Positions 1 to 11,600 of a DNA stretch of 64,000 nucleotides are shown one piece after another. The notes below the pieces were generated by a model. It worked only from the letters and a program-made list of their open reading frames with translations. It was not told the origin of the DNA and made no database searches. Source of the DNA: Luscinia megarhynchos (lineage: Eukaryota > Chordata > Aves > Passeriformes > Turdidae); the NCBI GenBank assembly GCA_034336665.1, contig JAPFBE010000003.1, forward strand, positions 58,075,352 to 58,139,351, in the 5' to 3' direction. Every line of letters begins with the position of its first letter. Positions within the stretch are counted from its first letter, which is position 1. Position numbers and translations under genes: made by a program.

Positions 1-1507
1 CAGTTAGTACACCACAAAGCCTTATGTCCTAACGTCCATCCTTGCATAGCCGTTCCCTCTCTCACTTTTTGTGGTCATTTCGTTTTGAAGAGGGTGTGTC
101 TGGCTACACAGGACCTGCAGACACACAGGACAGGCTTAGTTGCCCCAGTACCATCCATCTCATGCTGCATGTGATCACAATGTGCTGAGTTGGAAGGGAC
201 CCACACAGATCATCAAGTCCAACCCTGGCACAGCGCCATCCCCAAGTGTCACACCCTGTGTCTGAGAGCATTGCCCAAATGCTGCTTGGTCTCTGCCAGG
301 CTGGTGCTGTGACCACTGCCCTGGGGAACTGTTCCAGTGCCCAGCCACCCTCTGGCTGAAGAACCTTTTCCTGATATCCAACTCCGACCAACCATTCCCT
401 GGGGTGCTGTCACTGTCACAGAGCAGAGATCAGTGCTGCCCCTCCTCTCCCCTCACAATGGAGCTGTAGCTGCAGTGAGGGCTCCCCTCCAGTCTCCTGC
501 AGGCTGAACAGACCAAGGGACCTCAACTGCTCTTCATACAAAGCCCTTCACCATCTCCATTGCCCTCCTTAGGATGCTCTCTAACAGTTTAATGTCTTTC
601 TTACATTGTGGCACCCAAAGGGCACACGAAGGCATCCATGATACCCCTTCAAGGCAGATGAGATGGGTCATACTGACACCCACACCCCTTTCTCCTGGCA
701 GCTAGAGGCCAGGCAGAAAACCAGCACAACTTAAAGGGCACTAGGTAATAATATTTAGGTGGTTGACTGGAGCTTGTGCAACCACATGAAAAACACAGAA
801 GTTTTGCCATTTGCAATGAGATATCTAAATTTATAATGTAGAAGAAAGCTTCTTTATGGATACCCAAAAACCTACAGTAGAAACATAGAAACTACAGACA
901 ATGGCAAAATGTTGATGCCTGAGGTTCTGGCACAGGGTTGGAAGGTATGTCCCAGGACTTGCAGGAAACTTGCTTCCTTCTCTTGCTTAAACCTAGACAT
1001 TTATGGTTTATGTAATTGCATTCCACCCTAATAGGCCAGATGAAGTCCCACACACAGATTTCTGCACCAAACTGCCCATCACAAACTTCCCTTTGCTGTC
1101 ATAGTCACTTAATTTGTACAAACTGAACCAAGGTGCCCCCACATTTTTGTAAAACTGTGTCACAAGGGCTACCACATCACCAGCTAACACAATTTCAAGA
1201 CTGCCTACGTTAGGTGCTAAGTTACAGTTCAAATCACGTCAGCTAATTCCTTAACAGAGCTACTCCAAGTAGCCTACAGCCTGCATGGAAGCACTTACAT
1301 AAAACACCCCCCCACTTTCAGAAATCAAGCAAAAACTTCTAGATCAATTTGACCAAAATTGTGAAGCTACAATGATGAAGGAAGAGCGTTTTATTGCGTC
1401 TGGTTTTGAATAAGATTAACCTTGAGACTGAGAATTCAGTGGCACTTCCTTGGGGGTGGTGAGGAGCTGGAGGGCTGTGCACAACTCCCTGCCTTCTGCT
1501 TTTCCAG
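1..1507 (+). other. CNMD intron, 3' part
   Basis: Non-coding sequence upstream of the first CNMD exon in the window. It holds a CR1 fragment at 172-640. The remainder is AT-rich with no recognisable exon of this or another gene. Confidence 0.75.
172..640 (-). mobile_element. CR1 LINE fragment (3' end region), minus orientation
   Basis: It begins with the typical reverse-complemented CR1 3' segment (gagttggaagggaccc, then atcatcaagtccaaccc) and continues through familiar blocks (ctgttccagtgcccagccacc, caggctgaacagacc) into tctttcttacattgtggcaccc. The element's 3' end is therefore at the low coordinate. It is 5'-truncated, as is usual for CR1. Boundaries are approximate. Confidence 0.85.
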
Positions 1508-1621
1508 GGCATAACTGGGATCCGTTTTGCTGAAGGAGAAAAGTGTTACATCAAAGCTCAGCCGAAAGCTCACATCCCTGAAGTTGATGCTATGGCTAAA
1601 GCAAGCCTCTCATCTGAGCTG
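1508..1621 (+). CDS. CNMD: CNMD coding exon (BRICHOS, part 1)
   Basis: 114 nt, phase 0 at both ends, 38 residues from GITGIRFAEG to KASLSSEL. It is preceded by a pyrimidine tract and cag at 1505-1507 and followed by gtaagg at 1622. It covers part of the BRICHOS domain, including the cysteine in EKCYIKA that should pair with the one in LELCRDLP of the next exon. Confidence 0.95.
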
Positions 1622-4600
1622 GTAAGGGGTCGTTTGTTGGGTTTTTTTAAACTAATCTTTGGATAGAGAGAGCCTAAAGGAGGTGCTTAAGTACGAATGG
1701 CATTTGAAAGCCACTCAAGCTCATGGTAGGATTGTTGAATGTAGGATAGGATAGCTGAGGATTCATTGAATGCTTGCAAGGAATGAAAGGGTAAGGAAAG
1801 GTAAGAAAAACAAGATTGGTGTCAGGCATGTCACTGTGTCCAGGGACATTGTGAGAGGCTGCAGATTAGTGAGTGGGGAAGCCACGGACTGATTTCTACC
1901 CGATTCACAGGAGATCTCCATGACAAGAGCAGGTGCCTGGGACCAGGCTGTGCACAAGGCTGGAAGGAAGGGTGTGGAAGAAGCAGCTCTTCAGTCAGTG
2001 CAAAGGAGGACAGTGGTAGACCACAGGATATTTCTATCAATGCTCTTGAGCAGAAGCATGAACTCCATCACTCTAGTCAGTAAAAGGGAATTGTGGAAAA
2101 CATGGCAAAAATTAAAATTGTAACCCAGAAGAAATAATTTCTTTTAAAAAATATGATTTTGCCTTCTTAGCATAAAAGTCTACATGTTAACTAAATTTCA
2201 TAGGATTTGCATCACAACCAGCACAGAAGCTTCAGTTCTCACCCAAATACCACCAAACCTCCTCATATTTGCCCAAAAAGCCGATTGCTTTATGTGCTCA
2301 AAGCCTGAGTTTTCCAGCACTCAGACTCATTGCTCACACAGGAGTGGCTCCAGTGACATGAGGAGATCCACAGCCCCTTTCCCTGGGTTTGCTCTGCTCC
2401 TGGGAGAATAAAGGCAGATAGAATTAGCTGGGAGAGAGGTGCTGTTAAGGCTGTACCTCCCTGGAGTGGTGCTGTGACTACTGAGCATCTGCTTTAAAAG
2501 GAAGGGGAAAAAGATCTCTCCTAATAGAATCAGAAAGGCTGACAAATGTTGCAAAGCCTCCTGAAGCTGGCAGGATTCTCCCCATGATGGGAAAGAGAAC
2601 TTGCATGAATTCCAGAGAGACAGCTCCATCTTTCCTGCCTTGCCTTATTTTAAAGGCAGCTGGCCTTGACTTAATTAGTGCTATTGCTTGAAGTCAAAGT
2701 TTGAATTTTTCATCTTTCTGTAAAAACAAAGTCACAGACCTGAAGACATCATCCTAGATAACGAAAAAGTTATTTCTAATTCTACCTGGTGACAGTAAAA
2801 CTATTTCCTTGTCCCGTTTTTTATGCATCGTCTCTAAAGATGCATCACCTGTGTGACTGTTGCAATGAATTGCATGCACCAAGCAGGTGACTTAGTGCTA
2901 CCACTAAGACATTAACTTTTCCCTGTCACTCAATTTTCCAGGCCAGATGTACTACAGGAATGGCAAAGTAGTATTTATTTTTCTAGGCCAAGTCATCTCT
3001 CTGGTATGGAAGTATTTAGAAGAAAGTATGCCTATTCTGTTTTCCTACAATGGGCATCATAACAACACTATCTGCAAAAATTGTTGAGTAATATGAGTTC
3101 TGGCTGCTCACAAGCCAAGATCATTTCAAACAGAAACAAAGGATGTTTTTATTTCTGAAAATTAGAGTCAGATATTTCTGATGTTGATAAAAGCTTTAGT
3201 GAGAGAATATAAATAAAGAGCAGTAGACAGATTGGATAGCAAACTTAAATTACTTGAGACCTACAAAATAAATCAATAAACACACTAAAGAAACAACAAC
3301 TCAAGGGAATAAATTGATCTAGTCAGTTATATAACAAGTCTTGATGACTTTTATGAAAGCAATTTAGAATTTTAACTTTGAAATCGTGCTGGTTTTCATG
3401 ATTCAAAAGTTAGTTTTCTTTTAATATTTCACCGTTGCTATAAAATACTTACACTTTTTATGTAAAATAATACTTTGAACTAACAACTTTAAAGAATCAA
3501 TCACTGGCATTTTCCTACATTACTTTGAAGATATGAACCAAAAACCTGCAGGGTACACTTCAAAAAGGCAGGCTCCTTTAACTTGCACTTCAAGCTTTTG
3601 GTCAATTGAATTGCTTTTACCAAACAGGACCTTTAATCAGACCAATCACATTGACTTAAAACTGGAAGCTGGAGCAGTTCTCAAGCTATAATCCTCTCTA
3701 AAACTTTTGAACAAGATTCCACCCCTCACCCTCCCTATACACATTGTAAATACAATTATATATTGGGAGTATGTCAAATGAGAAGAGGGCATAAGAAAAA
3801 TGAGGGGCTTGGGTTTTGCTGGTATTTCATTGCTGCTTTGCTGAAGATGGTTCAGTTTCCACCACCTGAAATTCTGGTGCTTTGAGCTGAAGGATCTGAC
3901 ACCCAGCCCTCATGCATGGGGCAGAAGCCTTCCAGGAGTGAGATGGGTGAAATCATAGCCCCAGCAAAGGTGACAGTGGCTTTGCCCTTCATTTCAGTGG
4001 TGGCAGCCTTTCCCCAGGCTTTGGCTCAGCACGATCCACTCACATTCATGACATAGAAGGATGCTCGGTATTAGTTGCAGTGGATAATTATACAGTTTGG
4101 TGCTCAAGAATGAACAGCAAGCAGGCACATGACTGCTCACTGAGCAGCAAAGGATTTATGCTCTTCTATTTGCAGGAAGATGAAATCATGCCTGTGAGAT
4201 TTGACAAAAACTCCCTTATCTGGGTGGCTGCAGATGAGCCTATCAAGCATAACAGCTTCCTAAGCCCCAAAATTTTAGAGCTTTGCAGGGATCTTCCAAT
4301 TTTCTGGCTGCGACCAACATATCCCAAAGGTAACATTTCTTTTATTTGAGAAGTATGTTATCCCTCCCTTCATCTAAATGCCTTCCCTACATCAGGTTTG
4401 CTGCTAAAACTAGCACATCTGGGAAACCAGACTCCTTTCCTCCCTTGCCCTCACCTTTCTGGGCTTGTGCCAACATTGTGGGTTTGGAGTTTATCTCCTA
4501 GATATTTTCCATCCTTGTATTTACTCAGACAAATTGCATAGCCCAACTGGGTGACTTGCTAGGAGATGAAACATTTCCAAGAGAAGTCAGCCTCCTTCTA

Positions 4601-7600
4601 GAGACAAGACAAACATGTAGGCAACTGACACCACATAGCAGAAACACTGGCCAGGAATTGGAGACCATAGCCTGTCCTGTTTTCTACCCTGCTTCCCCAG
4701 ATGAATTCAGTGGAATAGAAGGGAGATGCTTTAAGCCAGCCTGCTGGTGGATGGTTTATGAGACCCTGGGGCAGTCCCAGCTCTGAACTTGGGGGCCATA
4801 AGCAAGTTCAGGAGTCACCAGGAAGACAGCAACTCCTACAGGTAGCTTCCAGGCCTAGGAAGAGAGAAGGCTCAAAAATATTTATTCCTCCTTTGTCCAG
4901 TTAATATCAGAACACTTGGGTGGGACAACACGTGTGAAAAAACAATTACCACATTTTAGAATACCTATGGATCCAAGCTACCAGTATTTTCCACTTTCCT
5001 CATGCTCTTGCATATCCCACTGGGCAACAAAGAAGCAGTATCAAAGCTGTCCAGAACCAGATGTCCTTGAGAGCAGGGCACCATCCTGCCATAAAAGCAT
5101 TTTTAAAAAGTGAGATGTGTACACAGCTGGTCTTACTAGTGCTGGAAACTGCTGCTGGGTTAGTATCAGTGACTACAGGCTGGGTGAAAAAACCCCCAGC
5201 AAGTCTCCTCACACACATTTTGCCTCAGGGAGAGGTGGGAGGGGGGAAAGGCAATCATACTGGCATTGGTTGGCTGCAGACACAACATAGGAAGGCAAGC
5301 AGCAGCTCCCATGGCAATGCATATCAAGTTTGCCATGGCACAGTTTTGGCTTTCTCTGCCCTCCATCCTCTCCTTTTTTAATATTTAAAGAAATCACTGA
5401 AATATTAGGTAACTACAAGGACACACTCAAGGTAAGATTGTCCTCCAGTGATTATTTCTTCAGATAACCATTGGAGAGAAATGAAGAGAAACAAGCGTCA
5501 ATCAGAATCAAACTTTGATGAGGAAGACTTGCAAGCTGCTTCTGAAGAAGTAAACCCCAGGTCACACACTGTGCAGCTGACTCCAGAGCTTGGCCACCAG
5601 GCTAATGAAACTAGGCCAATGGGACAAGAGACTGATCAAGCATTTAATCCAGACAACCCATACAACGTAAGTATTTGCACTGTAATCTTCCTTCAGAGCC
5701 CAGGACTGTCTTGGGCAGGTAACATTGGTAATGTGGGGCTTGTCTTTTTTCTTTTTTTTTAAATCTGCGCAGTCTTTGCTTGTTCAGCTTTTCTAGGAAA
5801 AAATAGACTGGTAAAACAGCAAAGAAGTTCAAAAATGTCTTCCCTCTGTCCTCCCAATTTTCATTAGATTTCAGTCTGAAACAAGCACAAGTGCTTGAGG
5901 TTACAAGGTTAAGGCAAGTTGATGCCTTAAGTTGCTTTTTGAGGTTTCCAGGTCCATATGGAAACAGCACTGGAGATCTGACAAGGGCAGAACCTTCTAG
6001 AAACAAGCCAAAGCTGATCTTGATCAGACAGCTGAGCCCCATAATTTACTATGTGAAGAGAGTCCAGTAGCTACAAATAGGCTTTGTTCTCAAACAGAAA
6101 TTAGCACCAGACACGATTGCTACAGGGAGCACAGCAGAAGTGTCTGGGTACAAAGAGATAAAGGTCCAGCCAAATAAATTTCTTTATCAGCCTCTTCTCT
6201 ATGAGGATAAGCAACCCTAGACTGGCAAGAACCTGACAGAGGAGAATCTGTTTTGAGACAGCAGCAGTGGGTGGAGGATGACTGTTGTAAAACTTGTTCT
6301 CACCCTTCAAGAAGCAGCAGCCCCCAGAAAGAGCAGAGGAGCCACCCCGCTGTGTCCCAACACCTCTGCCACGCTGCAGGGACACTGGCTGTGCAGGAGG
6401 CACCTTCCAGTCTGCTGCACCAGCGCCAGACAATTTACACCCACCATTTGGTGCAGCAGGAGTAAGTCATTTTAATACAACACTGTCACAAGATAAATGC
6501 CTCCTGCTTTGGAAGTAAGTCCCAGCTTTGACTTGACATTTATGCAACAGCAGGAGATCATTATACTGTGACAGCATTCTGCCGAGTTGACATCCCTTAA
6601 TTAAACTTAAATTAATCACTCCAAATAAAGTGGATCTAAATCGACTCTCTCACGAGGTAAGTAAAACAGCAGTGGCGCTGGAATGTAGCTTCTCCTCACA
6701 GCTACTAACGTGACCATCTCCACGAGGTCTGAACTGCCCTGCCTCTGGAGGTAGAATTACCACAGGTCTGCTCTCCCAGCCAGAGGGCAGCTGGAGAATG
6801 GCCAGACAGATGCAGCCATCAGACTGCCCTCAGTCGGACTTGCCTTCACCAACAGCCCTTGCACCGATGCTTTCACCAGGCTTTCTTAGAGACCGAGTCA
6901 TTGGACTGACAAGGACCATTAATCATGCTCCAGGTCTTTGCTGAAGGATGAAATGAATCCTCCCTAGAGCTGTTTCTCTTTACTCACTCTAAGTGGAGCC
7001 TGGGCAATGAGCTCAGGTGCAGGTATCTGAATTCAAGGATGATGAATCCTTGAAAAAAAAACATCTTCCCTGCTCTCAGTACTGGGAAGGAGTTGCTGGG
7101 GTCTGTAAAAACACCCAGCTGTCATTAGTGTCCTGAACAAGCTCAGACAAGGGGTGGGCACCTTTCTGTGTCACTTTTTTTGTTTTGCTGCTGCTTTTCA
7201 AAAATGAATGAAAAATGCTTAGGTAAAAAGCTGGACTGGTACTTCAACATTTGTGCGTTACTGCTGCTTTTCTTGAAAAACCAATAGGCAAAGAACAACC
7301 CAAGTTTCCAAAAGCAGAATATCTGTTACCTTTTTTCCCTCCGAGATGAAGAAAGGAATTTTGAAGGGTAAAGGCTTTTAGGTATTTTGTGCGTGCTTTG
7401 CTCCATTTAACTTCTTACTGTCAGCTACAGAACAGGCAGAATTCTCCCTGTCCACAAAACAGCTAAATGTGGTGGGGTGGGAGGGAAGGAATCAGACTGA
7501 GACAAGTGCCAAATCCTCAGAAAAGTGCAGGAGACCAGAGGAATAGTTTCCTGAAAATGTTGTAAAAAGCATTAAAATACACTAACTAAAACTAATCATA

Positions 7601-8211
7601 AAAACCACATAATATATTTCAGGAATTCTCACCTTCATGAAAGATTCAGGTAACTATCTTGAAATCTTTTCCATCGCTAATATTTAAAGGTTGGGAGGAG
7701 GTTACCATTGCTGGAGCTTTTGCAAGGACTGTAGAATAAAAATAATGAAGTTAGAGCTGCCTTGTCATTCTTTTCATTTTACAAGGGTGATTGCACCAAT
7801 TCTACACTTCTGCCAAAGAGAGCAAGAGAAAAGGAAAAATAATAAAGCGAGATGCATGGGTCACTTAGTGGGAGTTCTGTCAAGTGCCCAAGACTGCAGG
7901 TCTTACCCTTTGTGGGGATAACAGGAGCATGGATGCATTCTGCTATTCGGTGAGAACAAGAGCACCAGGATGACATGTAATGTTTTCCATTCCAGCAGCT
8001 GGAAGGTGAAGGGATGGCTTTTGACCCCATGCTGGATCACCTGGGCGTGTGCTGCATCGAGTGCCGGCGAAGTTACACGCAGTGCCAGCGGATCTGCGAG
8101 CCCCTCATGGGCTACGAGCCCTGGCCCTACAACTACCAGGGCTGCCGCACCGCCTGCCGCATCATCATGCCCTGCAGCTGGTGGGTTGCTCGGATCATGG
8201 GAGTTGTGTGA
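1508..8211 (+). CDS. CNMD: Chondromodulin (LECT1), 3' part: last four coding exons, 5' end outside window
   Basis: Joined coding exons are 1508-1621, 4176-4329, 5464-5666 and 7996-8211, all with GT/AG introns and consistent phase. The product is a type II membrane precursor of cartilage and other avascular tissue; a furin-type protease releases its C-terminal glycoprotein, which blocks angiogenesis and supports chondrocytes. Seen here: the BRICHOS domain (first two exons, e.g. GITGIRFAEGEKCYIKAQ and LPIFWLRPTYPK), a basic cleavage motif RNKR, an N-glycosylation sequon in ANETRP, and the C-terminal domain with eight cysteines ending in PCSWWVARIMGVV. The cytoplasmic tail, transmembrane helix and start of BRICHOS must lie left of base 1508. 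The gene faces SUGT1 tail to tail. Identification is very secure because the alignment to known chondromodulin runs across all four exons. Confidence 0.97.
1622..4175 (+). other. CNMD intron
   Basis: 2.55 kb intron between the two BRICHOS exons. I see no further exon, RNA gene or recognisable repeat. Confidence 0.8.
4176..4329 (+). CDS. CNMD: CNMD coding exon (BRICHOS, part 2)
   Basis: 154 nt, enters in phase 0 and leaves with one base of a split codon. It encodes EDEIMPVRFDKNSLIWVAAD through LPIFWLRPTYPK, the C-terminal half of BRICHOS. The acceptor is ttgcag at 4170-4175 and the donor gtaaca at 4330. Confidence 0.95.
4330..5463 (+). other. CNMD intron
   Basis: 1.13 kb intron between BRICHOS and the processing-site exon. 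Nothing else is recognised in it. Confidence 0.8.
5464..5666 (+). CDS. CNMD: CNMD coding exon with processing site and glycosylated linker
   Basis: 203 nt, starting with two bases that complete a split Asp codon. After DNHWREMK comes RNKR, a good furin R-X-K-R motif that would release a mature chain starting QSESNFDEED. The sequon NET lies in ANETRPMGQE, followed by AFNPDNPYN, which is very close to the mammalian protein. The acceptor is ttcttcag at 5456-5463 and the donor gtaagt at 5667. The linker is longer and more acidic than the mammalian one as I know it. Confidence 0.95.
5667..7995 (+). other. CNMD last intron
   Basis: 2.33 kb intron before the terminal exon. The only structure noted is a short perfect inverted repeat at 7032-7054. 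Confidence 0.8.
7032..7054. repeat. Short perfect inverted repeat
   Basis: Arms TTCAAGGAT (7032-7040) and ATCCTTGAA (7046-7054) around a 5-nt GATGA loop, followed by an A run. It could fold as a 9-bp hairpin. No function is implied. Confidence 0.6.
7996..8211 (+). CDS. CNMD: CNMD terminal coding exon (cysteine-rich mature domain)
   Basis: 216 nt, 71 residues plus TGA at 8209-8211. It encodes the disulphide-rich anti-angiogenic domain with eight cysteines (CCIEC, TQC, RIC, GC, AC, PC) and the hydrophobic tail SWWVARIMGVV. Coding GC content is much higher than in the flanking introns. The acceptor is a tandem CAGCAG (7993-7998), so the exon may start with Gln-Leu (7996) or with Leu (7999); alignment to the mammalian HQQEGES stretch favours 7996. 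Confidence 0.96.
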   Translation, partial: QLEGEGMAFDPMLDHLGVCCIECRRSYTQCQRICEPLMGYEPWPYNYQGCRTACRIIMPCSWWVARIMGVV

Positions 8212-8680
8212 CAAAACCCCTTGACCAAAAAAAACCCAAAAAACCAAAACTGGAGCCTTGACAAAATAAGCAGGAATACAATGAACTGGTAAAAGACTAC
8301 AACCAAAGCAGTGATACCGATCCTGCCTTACAAAATCAGAGCTTGTTCTTCTACACCAAAAGCAAGGTCAAATATTACAACTGCAAATTAAAATCTCAAG
8401 TTAATATTCCATTAGCTTTACAAGAGGCAAGGGTATACTAGCACTTTGTGAGTAAAAAAACTGAGACATCCCCAAAAAAGACAACATTAAACTTTGCTCA
8501 TAATTGGTTTAGCAGTCCAGAAGCTTGCCCATACATCTAAATTCAGCCTTTCAAACTCCTCTCTTTCCAAGCTGAATGTGAAAATTTACATCCAATTAAG
8601 CAACTAGCTCAACTTGTACACTTGGGAGTGCCTTTAATCCATGTAGCTTACTTAAATAAATCACAAGTTAAGTTGCTCCT
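8212..8680 (+). other. CNMD: CNMD 3' UTR (predicted)
   Basis: This is the sequence after the CNMD stop to just past an AATAAA signal at 8655-8660, which is followed by a T/G-rich stretch. A weaker ATTAAA occurs at 8387-8392. The end is inferred from the signal only. Confidence 0.5.
8655..8660 (+). terminator. Candidate polyadenylation signal of CNMD
   Basis: AATAAA about 445 nt after the CNMD stop, with a GT-rich tract (ttgctccttgttgct) within 40 nt downstream. It is the first canonical hexamer on the + strand after the stop. Confidence 0.5.
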
Positions 8681-11600
8681 TGTTGCTATTCAGAGTTGCC
8701 AGGTCATTATGAATGGTTATAAACCAATTACAGCATACCTTTCCCACAAAGCTGCTCCAGGGGACACGGGAAAGCGCACATTGTGCTAAATCGGAAACAA
8801 ACAGCAGGAAAAGGGGCTGTGGAAGGGAATGTGAGCGGCCACAGAATCAAAACCCTTCACACATCCCAACATCAAAGAAGCCCCAGCATCAAGAATCCTG
8901 TATCCATGATACCACTGTAGTGTCTAACAAGTATCTGCTATCCAGCTACTACAGCAAAAGTATTTACATGCAATTGCAGACCAAGGAGTCTCAAGACCCT
9001 TCAGAATCTACAACAGTCCCTGTTATTTATAAATCCTTGAACTAGACACTTTTGACACAAGATTACAACCCCTCTTTATTTCACATGGATAGCAGCCATT
9101 CACACCAGTTCCTTTAGCTTTGCTGAAGCTCACATCCCTTCCCCAAAAGAGAAACAGTTTAGCAGAAGGGAGGGGGAAAAGACTTTTTTTTTTCCCATCT
9201 CCTTTCTCACCTCACCCTTTTTGTTGAGGCAAACTCTGCAATTATTTGGAGTGATCCCATTACACATTACATTAAATTTCCAAGGAAGGTACTAAGCTGG
9301 AACACTCAAAGGTGAAACAACTTAGTATTTCTAGCCTTGAAAAAAAAAATAGTGGTATTGCACAGCCTTTATCCATACTATGCATCTTGAACCCTACCAC
9401 TGAGTTTATGGAGCCATCTACATCATCTTTATTAACAAAATGGTTCAATTTTTCTTAAGGTTTGCTTTCTGGAGCATTCATTTTTGTGACTAAACAGCTC
9501 TTGAGATGTTGCAAGCCCAGTAATGTTATTAACACGGCATGACACACAGAAAAGAGGAATTAATTTGACATAATCGTGGCTTAAAGAAAATAAAGACAAC
9601 CTCATGTGAAATGCTAAACTGCATATCTAAAAAGCAAAGTGTTAAATGAGAATAAGATGAGAATAGAATTCAGTATTTTGTTCTATTGTAGCTTTTTAGT
9701 ATAAACTTCACCTTCCCTTAATCTGAAGGACAGACTTGCTTTGAAATATTTAAATTATAAACTTCTTAAAGTGGGATTTCAAGGCCTGTTAAATTTGAAT
9801 TTCTGCTTTTTAAACTGAAAATGACCTTGATCATTATGCTGTTTTAGAAGTACGTCTATCATATGCTTAGAAAAGTCAGTTTTCCTTTTTTTTTACTGCA
9901 GATTAAACAAACACATTAAAAAACTCCAGTTGCTTTCTGTGCTTTTTTCAATGTAGAAGGTGTAGCAATTCTTTCACATACTCATTCAAGAGCCGTCTGA
10001 AGAGGAAAAGAAGGGCATGAGCAAGTGGAACAGTGGAGGCAAAGAGAGAAATGTGACTGTGTGTATGTCTAAACTAGACTGTTGCTCTCTTTTGCATCTT
10101 GAGACAACCTGTCATCTGCTTCTCCCTGTGTCCCCCAATAAAACAAACAGCCTCCTTCTGAAGACACAAAAACAACTTTCTTGTAGGTGCTTTTCATGTC
10201 TACACATAGTTAACAAAATTAATTCTTCCTTAACCAAAGCTTGTAATCATTTGCTTTCTGTAGGCAGTCACAAAGCACGTAAGAAGCAAAAAAATCATCC
10301 TGCTCATGGATATGGAGCTGTCACATATGGCACAAACGTCTTGAGAACACATCTACACACCATGCCACAAAAGCCCCAGTGACCATAAACTTGATCTGTT
10401 TCCAGAAGACAGGCAACAAAATGCCTTCTCCAACCCAAGCTTCAAGCAAGCAAATTCCTATTTACCTTCATATCAGATTGAAAGAGAAAAGTAAAGATCT
10501 CGTGCTGCAGTAAGGTTGGAAAAAAATCCTACTTCAGCATAACATCTGATTTTGAAGGCAACACAGGGATGGCAGTAAAACCAAACAGCCAACAGTGTGA
10601 AAAGATACTGTGATATTCCCTGCAGTTGTAGCTCAGACTCCAGCTCTAACCCTCCACAGTGATCCTTTCACTGCTGTACAGTATTTACTACCAGTGTTGA
10701 AGTTTCTCACTGCCATCACAAATGTAATACCTTGGCACACTGAAGAGGTTACAACATGTCACAGCATTTGGGGAAGTATGGAGCAGGGTGTTCCTTCAAT
10801 GTGACCCTGGGCCAGCAGAAAACAGCTGAAGGCTTTCCTTTGGCCAAAGTTTAGGGAAGGAGAAGAGGAATGAGTTTGTCATCAACAGTGTCTCCCACCA
10901 CAGGTGGGTGGATATTTGTCACAGCACTGCAGTTCCACTATCCTTAAAATTTAATCACCCATATGATTTTACTAGAAGGATTAGAATGGCAGAGCAGATT
11001 AGAGCAGAAAAAGGGGATAAATTCAGGCTGGTGAAAAAGAGATGGAAAACAGGGAGCAATCCCATATGGTTAAATAGATTGAAAGCCAGTGATGGGAAGG
11101 CAGGAGGAATCTTTTTTCTGTATCTACAGTTCCCTTTCTTCACACTTAAAACAAATGAACCCTTTGTCCTTTTTCATACAAGAATCACCCTCCACTTGTA
11201 TCTACACTAAAAAGCAAAAAGAAGCTTGGAGGCATGGAAGGAAGGTGATGTGGCTTCTCCTCCCAAGTAACACTTCACCCCTACTGCAGCACAAAAAAAT
11301 TCCAATAAAGTCTCAGTGAAGAACAGACTAATCACTTGTTCCATCCAGTGCAGGGGGAAAAAAACAGGTAGCGAAGCATAAAACTACAGTTGGCAATGAA
11401 CTGACTGCTGATTGACATGTCTGGGTGGACAGGATCTCTGGTCAGAAAGGGCAAAAGAGAGACAACCAAGAGCACCATCTCCTGCTTCTGAGAGGCTCAG
11501 CTGGCCTTTTACAAACACACATCTACAAACTGGTCTTTCACAAGCATGTATATCGAAGATGAGAGAGGCAGCCTTAATCTGCAGCAGGCATCTTCCCCGA

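Noticed and set aside
10017..10382. 121-codon open frame in the CNMD/SUGT1 gap
   Set aside because: Composition is that of ordinary intergenic DNA, with no family resemblance.
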